Below are positions 15,992 to 23,015 of a DNA stretch of 64,000 nt, in pieces. Position 1 is the first letter of the stretch. Each line of letters begins with the position of its first letter. A program made the position numbers and the translations under genes. The notes below the pieces were generated by a model. The model was not told the origin of the DNA, made no database searches, and saw nothing but the letters and a program-made list of their open reading frames with translations. The stretch is from Ruminococcus sp. OA3 (GTDB taxonomy: Bacteria > Bacillota > Clostridia > Lachnospirales > Lachnospiraceae), in NCBI RefSeq assembly GCF_022440845.1, contig NZ_JAKNTO010000001.1, forward strand, positions 1,488,001 through 1,552,000, read 5' to 3'.

Positions 15992-16881
15992 GGCTGATTT
16001 GGCTTAGTAAGCTTGCGGAAACGGGACGGTGAGATCCCCATTTTCTTTTTGAAGGAGACGATGAAATTAGTCTCGCTGTTGTAACCGGTCTTTTCTGCGA
16101 TCTCCCGGATGGGCATGACAGTTGCATAGAGCAGCCATTGGGCATAGTCAATGCGTTTCAACACGAGGTACTCGTGAGGGGAATAGGTAGTAGCTTCCCG
16201 AAACTGCCTTGAAAAATGGGAGCTGCTCATGCCGGCACAGGCGGCAATGTCCGTGACGTTCAGGTCTTCGGAAAGATGTTCGCTCATATAGCAGAGAGCC
16301 CGGTCGATGGGAGTGCTGCCGCCGGCTGCCCTGGCATCAGAAGAACTGCCCGGCTGTGCTGTTGAGTGGTAAGCGGTGCAGAGCAGCTGGTATACCATCT
16401 GAGAACGAGGCACTTCTCCGGTGCCTGTCGTGGGCTGGCAGGAGTTGATGAGCTCTTGGAATTTATGGTGGAATGCTGCCGTCTGGACGATGTTAAAGAC
16501 ATTTCCGTGTTCAGCGAGGATGTGCTCGCAGAACGTGCGGGAATTCACTCCGTCGATGTGCATCCAGTAAAATTCAGTGTTTTCCTGCGCACGATATTCA
16601 TGCGGAAGCAGACAGTCCACCAGAATCACCTGATTCTGAACTGCCTGCATGGACACACCGTTTAGGGTAAGTGACATAGAACCACTCTGTACATACATCA
16701 TCAGCATTGTCTGGCGTGAAGGGTGGCGGCCAAAAGAGGTGCTGCCGTTGAACATATACTGCGTGTTGCAGAAATAATGGCCGCAGCGTGTGATATAATA
16801 TAATAGTTCGCGTGCTGTTTCTGACGGTGTAAGAAAAAATACTTCCGACTCTGAACTGACGCCTTTTTCATTTGTTTTCAT
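15979..16881 (-). CDS. AraC-family transcriptional regulator
   Basis: A 300-residue regulator. The start ATG 16881 has GGAGGA just upstream; a longer opening from 16956 lacks a ribosome site. The N-terminal part is an AraC-type sensing domain (YVQSGSMSLTLNG, LPHEYRAQENTEFYWMH), and the C-terminal part has two helix-turn-helix motifs (VTDIAACAGMSSSHFSRQFR and REIAEKTGYNSETNFIVSFK). It is convergent with the URO-D-like gene and probably controls that gene or the transporter unit at 19099. Ligand unknown. Confidence 0.9.
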   Translation of the reverse strand: MKTNEKGVSSESEVFFLTPSETARELLYYITRCGHYFCNTQYMFNGSTSFGRHPSRQTMLMMYVQSGSMSLTLNGVSMQAVQNQVILVDCLLPHEYRAQENTEFYWMHIDGVNSRTFCEHILAEHGNVFNIVQTAAFHHKFQELINSCQPTTGTGEVPRSQMVYQLLCTAYHSTAQPGSSSDARAAGGSTPIDRALCYMSEHLSEDLNVTDIAACAGMSSSHFSRQFREATTYSPHEYLVLKRIDYAQWLLYATVMPIREIAEKTGYNSETNFIVSFKKKMGISPSRFRKLTKPNQPQNV

Positions 16882-16974
16882 GCGCTCCTCCGCAATCATC
16901 AGAATTATCGTAACTTTATCATAAAGGAAAAAATACGAGATTACAAGAGATATCAAATGTATGTCTTAAAAGGA

Positions 16975-17050
16975 AATAACAAAAGACCCGCGAGAGCGGG
17001 TCTTTTGTTTTAATGAGGGGGGAGATAGTGAGTGGTTAATCAACTATCTG
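16975..17050 (-). ncRNA. Small RNA candidate, copy 1 (C-run anti-Shine-Dalgarno type)
   Basis: Read on the minus strand: a promoter-like TATACT (17062-17057), a 5' hairpin with arms GATAGT/ACTATC (17048-17024), a run of six C in CTCCCCCCTCATT (17022-17017) and a terminator hairpin AAAAGACCCGC/GCGGGTCTTTT followed by T-rich sequence. Copies 2 and 3 share about 60 nt nearly unchanged plus the upstream block. No ORF fits. Size would be about 75 nt. Direction is inferred from the promoter-hairpin-terminator order. Confidence 0.6.
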
Positions 17051-17190
17051 ATATGTAGTATACAGTAGAAATGTGACGAAAGTGTGGAGAAAATCTAAAA
17101 TAAAACATAAAAGTCTTAAGCTGCAATAAAGATGGACAGGGATTATAAAAGACTGTAAAAAATATGTGCTGCTGATTAAGCAGAACATCA

Positions 17191-17266
17191 CAAAAACAAA
17201 GACCCGCTCTCGCGGGTCTCTGTTTTTAATGAGGGGGGAGATAGTGAGTGGTTAATCAACTATCTA
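17191..17266 (-). ncRNA. Small RNA candidate, copy 2
   Basis: Same order as copy 1 on the minus strand: TATAGT (17278-17273), GATAGT/ACTATC hairpin (17264-17240), six C (17238-17233), GACCCGC-gaga-GCGGGTC terminator (17218-17201) and a T-rich tail. The terminator loop and stem edges differ between copies while the hairpin and C-run stay the same, a pattern expected of a selected RNA. It lies about 215 bp from copy 1; the intervening DNA holds no recognisable gene. Confidence 0.6.
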
Positions 17267-17360
17267 ATACATACTATACAGCATAATTGTGATAAAACTA
17301 TGGATAAATTCTAAAATAAATCGAAATATTCTTAAGAAGAAGTAAAAAATACGCAGAACG

Positions 17361-18890
17361 TCACGGGTTATTCCTATTTAGAATGCAGTATCTCAAAATA
17401 TAGAGGGACATTAAAATATAATGACGGTTTTCCGGGTTATCGTATTCCAGATCAACCACAGCTGAGATTTTGTCCAGACGATAACTCAGGGTATTGCGAT
17501 GTATGAACAGGGATTTTGAGGTCCTCAGCAGATTGCGGTCATTGGACAGGTACTGGAACAGCGTGTTGATATAGTCTGTACCATTTTCCTGGTCCGTTTC
17601 ATATAGTCGCAGAACGCCTTCGTGACACAGTTCGAAGATGGAATGTCCCTCTACGATTCTCGAAATAATGCTGTAAATACCGTAGTCATCATTGATGAAA
17701 ATGTGATTATCCGGTGACAGCTTTTGTCCGATCGTCAAGGTTTTTTTTGCCTGCTCAAAATAAATATGCAGGTTGGTCAGGTCATGAAAGCTTTTGCTGA
17801 GAGCTCCGCGAATCTGAAATTTATCGGCGAAGCTGTATAAGTCTCTGCGAATGTCCGTGGTATCCGGAGCGTGATAGATAGCAGCCAGATAATGTTCTGC
17901 TTCAAAAACACTGCAGTCCAGATTTGGGTTCTGGCTTAGATGATTGATGATCAACTGCTTCTTGTATTGCGAATCTTCTGCACAGTCAATCAGCAGAAGC
18001 GCGAAAGTATCATCAATCTTCCAGTCAAAATAGGAAAGCTGATTCTGTATTAAGTCCCGGTTGCATAACCGTCTGTTTAATATATCACGTAAAAAACCTT
18101 CGTGGAAGGTGCCGAACAGCGTAACATTGCCGGGATTCTTTTCGAGATAGATAGAAAGCATCCGCCCCAGCGCTTCTGCGATTTCAAGATGTGTGCGGGT
18201 GGGGGGTGAATAGACTCCGACAATGAACAGATGTGCCAGCAGCTGGCAGCCATGAAAAATATTTTTGCAGGTGTAGGGAAGATTGAAGGTTTCTGTCGGA
18301 TAGGTAAATGATTCCCGGGTTTTATTCATATAAGCAAGTTCCCCGGTGTCGATCAATTTCCGGACGATATTCATTGGCATGTAACCGTATTTGATCTGAT
18401 AGTTCCAGTTTGCGCTGATATCATCCATCAGGGTTGGTGATGTGTGTGCGATAAGTTTCAGTGTGGTATCAGCGAGATACACGGTATCACGTGTGACCAT
18501 ATGCGAAAGATTCAGAATGTCTGTAAGCGGGCGCTCTCGTGCGATGGCATCCAGAACAGAGGTTTCCCAGGACTGGAACTGCCGGAACAGGGATACGACA
18601 TCGTTAAACAAGTCTGTCATACAGTACTGACAGGGGACAACGATGGCTTGTTCCGGAAAATTCAGGTGTCCCGGACCGCGCGTAATGCAGGAGATGCCCG
18701 GGGTTTCAGAAAAAATCCGGGGTGGCGCAGCATCATCCAGAACGACGTAAAGAACATCATTTCTCGGTGGGATACTGCCTGCTGAAAATATCTGAACCTC
18801 CGTCAGCCCGGGGCTGGATGAGCCCGTCAGAGATAATGCCGGGTATTGCTCCGCCAATTGTTCATATATAAGCCGGAGTGACAGCCTCAT
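17361..18890 (-). CDS. PucR/CdaR-type transcriptional regulator
   Basis: A 509-residue protein. ATG 18890 lies 7 nt after AGGAGGT; a longer opening to 19022 runs through the promoter region and is unlikely. The C-terminus carries the PucR-type helix-turn-helix (LLRTSKSLFIHRNTLSYRLD), preceded by a GGDEF-like/CdaR middle domain (residues about 290-400), and the N-terminal half is a sensor region without clear motif. These regulators respond to purines, amino acids or sugar acids. It is divergent from the MFS transporter at 19099, which is its likely target. Confidence 0.9.
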   Translation of the reverse strand: MRLSLRLIYEQLAEQYPALSLTGSSSPGLTEVQIFSAGSIPPRNDVLYVVLDDAAPPRIFSETPGISCITRGPGHLNFPEQAIVVPCQYCMTDLFNDVVSLFRQFQSWETSVLDAIARERPLTDILNLSHMVTRDTVYLADTTLKLIAHTSPTLMDDISANWNYQIKYGYMPMNIVRKLIDTGELAYMNKTRESFTYPTETFNLPYTCKNIFHGCQLLAHLFIVGVYSPPTRTHLEIAEALGRMLSIYLEKNPGNVTLFGTFHEGFLRDILNRRLCNRDLIQNQLSYFDWKIDDTFALLLIDCAEDSQYKKQLIINHLSQNPNLDCSVFEAEHYLAAIYHAPDTTDIRRDLYSFADKFQIRGALSKSFHDLTNLHIYFEQAKKTLTIGQKLSPDNHIFINDDYGIYSIISRIVEGHSIFELCHEGVLRLYETDQENGTDYINTLFQYLSNDRNLLRTSKSLFIHRNTLSYRLDKISAVVDLEYDNPENRHYILMSLYILRYCILNRNNP

Positions 18891-18925
18891 GAAATCTACC
18901 TCCTCAAAAATATTCGTATAGGGAC

Positions 18926-18954
18926 ATTCTATAGAATATAAGGAAGGTGTGCAA
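18926..18954 (-). promoter_or_regulatory. Promoter of the PucR-type regulator
   Basis: On the minus strand TTGCAC (18954-18949), 17-nt spacer, TAGAAT (18931-18926). Confidence 0.5.
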
Positions 18955-19026
18955 GCGGAATATTCATGAGGAGTGCAATTGTGCAATTTTGTACAGTTTA
19001 CAATATGAAATTGTATGGTCATGGCA

Positions 19027-19055
19027 TTATTCTGATCAGGCAGGACTGGTATAAT
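19027..19055 (+). promoter_or_regulatory. Promoter of the MFS/URO-D unit
   Basis: TATAAT at 19050-19055 with a weak TTATTC 17 nt upstream (19027-19032). The weak -35 next to a divergent regulator gene suggests activation by that regulator. Confidence 0.45.
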
Positions 19056-19098
19056 ATAGTCATAAAAAGCAAAAGAAAATCAAAATGGAGGGTTTCAC

Positions 19099-20286
19099 AT
19101 GGAAAAGACAAAAGATTCCAGACGGTGGCTGCTGCTGCTTCTGATGCTCGCGGCATTTGCAGTTACTTTTATGACCAGATTTGTCTGGTCACCGCTCAAC
19201 ACAACGGTAACGGAGGAACTTGGACTGTCAAATGTCGCAGCAGGTTCTTTTATGTCGGCATTTTTTATCGGCTACGTTATAACACAGATTCCGGGGGGAA
19301 CACTGGCAGACCGTTTTGGGGTCAAATATGTCCTGTCGGCAGGTGTGCTTGTGACCGGTCTCGCTTCTATTGGAATGTCATTTATCACAGATTATACGCA
19401 GGGCATGATCTGTCGTGTCATCACCGGTCTTGGAGCGGGCGTGGTGATGGCGTGCTGCAGTAAAGTTATCAGTGAATATTTTGAACAGAAAGACAGGGGG
19501 ATCGCTTTTGGTATTCTGCTCGTCGGTCCGACAGTGGGACTTACGGTCGCTAACAAACTGGGAGCAAGGCTGCTGGTTGATTACAGCTGGCAGGCAGCAT
19601 TTCGCGTGGTTGGCTATATCGCCATAGCCATCGCGATTCTCATATTTGTGACTGTAAAAAATATTAAATCAGAAGCAATCGGGCAAAAGGTGACGCTCCT
19701 GACGGGACTGAAAATTGTGTTTACGACACGGAACCTGGTCTGTGTCTGTTTCGCCGGTTTTTTCTATATGTTTCTGAATCTTGGCGTGTCCACATGGGCC
19801 AACACTTATCTGGGCAGTATTGGATATGAAACAGTACAGGCGGCAGGTGTTATGAGCATTTACAGTATCGGTGGGATTATCGGCTCACTGCTGACCGGGA
19901 TTATCGTAAAAAAATTCAACATGAATGTAAAATTCTATCTGATCGGCGTATATATCCTGATTGCCGTTGTGACACTGATTTTTGGTTTCCAGACCAATCT
20001 CGGCATTTTGAAGGCAGCAGGCTTTGTCTATGGTTTTGCAACATATCTTCCGAATGCACATCTGAATGCGCTGATCACAAAATATGCTCCCGATCATCTT
20101 GCCGGATCGGTGATGGGAGTTCAAAATTGTGTCTTCCAGATGGCATCCATTCTGTCACCGATGGTTGTCGGCTGGACGGTCGATCTTACAGGAACATTTA
20201 GAACGTGCTGGTTTTCACTGGCGGTAATGCCGGTCATCGGCCTGGTATTCCTGTTTATTTTAAGAGAGCGGAGGGAAAAAATATGA
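19099..20286 (+). CDS. MFS transporter
   Basis: A 395-residue protein with 12 hydrophobic segments and the MFS loop motif GGTLADRFGVKYVL after helix 2. The family resembles organic anion or sugar acid symporters of the ACS type. It starts at ATG 19099 and its stop overlaps the next start (ATGA), so uptake and the URO-D-like protein are coupled. It probably imports the substrate of that protein or of the island as a whole. Confidence 0.9.
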   Translation: MEKTKDSRRWLLLLLMLAAFAVTFMTRFVWSPLNTTVTEELGLSNVAAGSFMSAFFIGYVITQIPGGTLADRFGVKYVLSAGVLVTGLASIGMSFITDYTQGMICRVITGLGAGVVMACCSKVISEYFEQKDRGIAFGILLVGPTVGLTVANKLGARLLVDYSWQAAFRVVGYIAIAIAILIFVTVKNIKSEAIGQKVTLLTGLKIVFTTRNLVCVCFAGFFYMFLNLGVSTWANTYLGSIGYETVQAAGVMSIYSIGGIIGSLLTGIIVKKFNMNVKFYLIGVYILIAVVTLIFGFQTNLGILKAAGFVYGFATYLPNAHLNALITKYAPDHLAGSVMGVQNCVFQMASILSPMVVGWTVDLTGTFRTCWFSLAVMPVIGLVFLFILRERREKI

Positions 20287-21254
20287 TTTCAAAAAAAGAA
20301 AATGCATTAAAACTGTATCGCCATGAAATGCCGGAGTTCCTTCCGATCATGGGGGAGGGTATTATCAATAATGTTCCGGTCAGCGGCTATCTGGAACGGG
20401 CAGCCGGCGGCAGGGATGGCTATGACTGGTTTGGAGTACACTGGATGTGGAAAGAAGGGGAGCCGGCGCCTGTCCCGGGACCTGATTTTCTGCTGAAAGA
20501 TATTGCGGATTGGCGTGAGGTCGTGAAATTTCCGGATCTGGAACAGTTTGACTGGGAACAGGCGGCAAAAAAAGACCGGATTTTGGAATTTAACCGCAGT
20601 GATGCCCTGCTTTATCAGATGATACACAATGGTATCTTTGAGCGCCTCCACACTTTTATGGGGTTTGAGGATGCATTGTGTGCCCTTTTGACAGATCCTG
20701 ATGAGGTAAAAGAATTTTTTGAGGCAATGGCCGATTATAAATGCCGTCTGATCGACAAGATCGCCGAGTACTACAGACCGGATATTATCTGCTATCACGA
20801 CGACTGGGGAACGCAGCGTGCCCTGTTCTTTGCACCGGAAGTATGGAGGGAGCTGATAAAAGAGCCGACCAGAAAAATTGTGGAACATGTACACAGCAAA
20901 GGAATACTCTTTGAACTTCACAGCTGTGGAAATATCCAGGATCTGATACCGGAAATTGTGGATGACCTGAAAGTTGACGGGCTGAACATTATGAAACTGA
21001 ATGATATTCCGCGCATGAAAAAGCTTACGGGGACGAAAGTGGTCTATAATGTATACTTTGACACCCAGAAGCTGGATGTGATGGAAAGCGCAGGTACGCT
21101 GACTGAACGTGCTGTCAGGGAAAGCATTCGTGAAGAAATTATGGAGCTTTCCGAAGGAGGCTGCTATATTCCGGCCCTTTTGCTGGTACGCCCGGAGTGG
21201 ACAGATATTATTATGGATGAGTATGAGTCATGCAGAGAAAAATTATATAAATAG
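20283..21254 (+). CDS. Uroporphyrinogen decarboxylase-like protein, second paralogue
   Basis: A 323-residue URO-D fold protein that starts in the ATGA overlap with the MFS gene. The HDDWGTQ motif and the LHSCGN segment (HxC, possible metal ligands) are present and typical of catabolic URO-D-like proteins, not of HemE. It differs clearly from the paralogue at 14909. Pairing with a transporter suggests a catabolic or demethylating step on an imported compound. No corrinoid-binding partner is encoded nearby. Confidence 0.85.
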   Translation: MISKKENALKLYRHEMPEFLPIMGEGIINNVPVSGYLERAAGGRDGYDWFGVHWMWKEGEPAPVPGPDFLLKDIADWREVVKFPDLEQFDWEQAAKKDRILEFNRSDALLYQMIHNGIFERLHTFMGFEDALCALLTDPDEVKEFFEAMADYKCRLIDKIAEYYRPDIICYHDDWGTQRALFFAPEVWRELIKEPTRKIVEHVHSKGILFELHSCGNIQDLIPEIVDDLKVDGLNIMKLNDIPRMKKLTGTKVVYNVYFDTQKLDVMESAGTLTERAVRESIREEIMELSEGGCYIPALLLVRPEWTDIIMDEYESCREKLYK

Positions 21255-21255
21255 A

Positions 21256-21337
21256 ACAAAAAAACGGAGACCCGCTTATGCGGGTCCCTGTTTTTTTAAA
21301 TGAGGGGGGAGATAGTGAGTGGTTAATCAACTATCCA
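21256..21337 (-). ncRNA. Small RNA candidate, copy 3
   Basis: On the minus strand: TATAGT (21349-21344), GATAGT/ACTATC hairpin (21335-21311), six C (21309-21304) and a GACCCGC-ataa-GCGGGTC terminator (21286-21269) with seven T at the end of the minus read. It ends just past the stop of the URO-D-like gene, so the hairpin also works as that gene's plus-strand terminator. Confidence 0.6.
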
Positions 21338-21462
21338 ATACCTACTATACAGGAAAATTGTGAGGAAAGTGTGGACATTCCATAAAAGAAACAAAAAGAT
21401 TCTTTAGAAATTATTAAGATGCCAGGAAAGGTTTCTGTATGTGAACACGGACCCGTTTCAAG

Positions 21463-21491
21463 TTGAAAACCCTTTTTGAGTGTGATATTCT
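21463..21491 (+). promoter_or_regulatory. Promoter of murE-priA
   Basis: TTGAAA (21463-21468), 17-nt spacer, TATTCT (21486-21491). Between copy 3 of the small RNA and this promoter I see nothing else. Confidence 0.5.
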
Positions 21492-21554
21492 ATAAGATGA
21501 GTTAGAATACGCAGAGTGTTCTGTCACGAAGCAGATGCAAAACGGAGGTGCGGC

Positions 21555-23012
21555 ATGAAGCTTACAAAATTATTGGAACGTCTGGATTACGAGATAATAA
21601 ACGGAAGTGAAGATGTTGAGATAACGGAAGTGGTGAACGATTCCAGAAAAGCCTGTGAAGGTTCGCTGTTTATCTGTGTCAGGGGAGCTGTCGCTGACGG
21701 CCATGTTTTTGTACCCGCCGTGGTGCAGCAAGGCGCAAAAGCGGTCGTTGTAGAAGAGGAAGTTCAGGTTCCGGCAGGGATAACTGTGATAAAGGTTTCG
21801 GACAGCCGGTATGCCATGGCTGTGATTTCAGCTGCGTACTTCGGATATCCGGCAGATAGTCTGCGGGTAATTGGAATTACCGGGACGAAAGGAAAAACAA
21901 CGACTACCTATATGGTGAAATCGATTCTCGAAAATGCAGGGTATAAGGTGGGGCTGATCGGAACTATTGAGACGATTATCGGAGATGAAGTGATTCCGTC
22001 GAAGAATACGACACCGGAATCATTTACCGTTCAGAAGTATTTCAGGAAAATGCTGGATGCCGGATGCGACTGTGCGGTGATGGAAGCATCTTCGCAGGGA
22101 TTCAAGCTTCACAGAACTGCAGGATTTACTTTTGATATCGGAATCTTTACCAATATTGAGCCGGATCATATCGGTCCGAATGAACATGCTGATTTTGAGG
22201 AATATCTTAAGTGCAAAAGCCAGCTGCTCAGGCAGTGCAGGGTGGGCATTGTGAATGCAGACGATGAGCATCTGGAAGACATGATCAAGGGACATACCTG
22301 TAAGCTGGAGACATTTGGATTTTCTGAGGATGCAGACCTTCGGGCAGTCAATGCACATCTCATCTCGAAACCCGGATATCTGGGTGTCGCATATCAGGTG
22401 GAAGGCCTTATGGATTTTTCCGTCGAGATTGACGTACCGGGAAAATTCAGTATTTACAATTCGCTGACGGCGATTGCTATCTGCCGTCATTTCAATGTTT
22501 CGGAAAATGATATCATTCAGGCACTGAAGCAGGCGAAAGTCAAAGGAAGGATTGAGATGATCAAAGTCTCCGATGATTTTACGCTGATGATTGATTATGC
22601 CCATAATGCGATGAGCCTGGAAAGTCTCCTGACAACGCTGCGGGAATATCATCCCCACCGGCTGGTATGTCTGTTTGGCTGCGGAGGAAACAGATCAAAG
22701 CTCCGGCGGTATGAAATGGGAGAAGTATCCGGCAGGCTGGCAGACCTTACTGTCATCACATCGGATAATCCGAGGGATGAGGAACCTCAGGCGATCATTG
22801 ATGATATTAAAGTTGGAATTGAAAAGACAGACGGGAAATTTGTAGAGATTGCAGACCGGAAAGAGGCGATCGCCTATGCCATTCACCATGGAGAACCGGG
22901 CGATATCATTGTGCTCGCAGGCAAAGGCCATGAGGACTATCAGGAGATCAGGGGTAAGAAATATCCGATGGATGAAAGGGATCTGATCAGGGATATTCTG
23001 GAAGGAAAATAG
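21555..23012 (+). CDS. murE: UDP-N-acetylmuramoyl-tripeptide synthetase MurE (meso-DAP type)
   Basis: A 485-residue ATP-dependent ligase adding the third peptide residue to UDP-MurNAc-L-Ala-D-Glu. ATG 21555 follows GGAGG; an earlier opening at 21516 has none. The P-loop GITGTKGKTTT is at about 106-116, the Mur central domain has EASSQGFKLHR and the C-terminal DNPRDE motif selects meso-diaminopimelate rather than lysine. It lies 3 nt before priA and apart from the other mur genes at 47.8-52.7 kb. Confidence 0.96.
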   Translation: MKLTKLLERLDYEIINGSEDVEITEVVNDSRKACEGSLFICVRGAVADGHVFVPAVVQQGAKAVVVEEEVQVPAGITVIKVSDSRYAMAVISAAYFGYPADSLRVIGITGTKGKTTTTYMVKSILENAGYKVGLIGTIETIIGDEVIPSKNTTPESFTVQKYFRKMLDAGCDCAVMEASSQGFKLHRTAGFTFDIGIFTNIEPDHIGPNEHADFEEYLKCKSQLLRQCRVGIVNADDEHLEDMIKGHTCKLETFGFSEDADLRAVNAHLISKPGYLGVAYQVEGLMDFSVEIDVPGKFSIYNSLTAIAICRHFNVSENDIIQALKQAKVKGRIEMIKVSDDFTLMIDYAHNAMSLESLLTTLREYHPHRLVCLFGCGGNRSKLRRYEMGEVSGRLADLTVITSDNPRDEEPQAIIDDIKVGIEKTDGKFVEIADRKEAIAYAIHHGEPGDIIVLAGKGHEDYQEIRGKKYPMDERDLIRDILEGK

Positions 23013-23015
23013 CAG

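Noticed and set aside
16975-17290. Repeated units considered as a CRISPR array or IS ends
   Set aside because: Only three copies, widely and unevenly spaced, each with terminator and promoter-like parts, no cas genes or transposase nearby.
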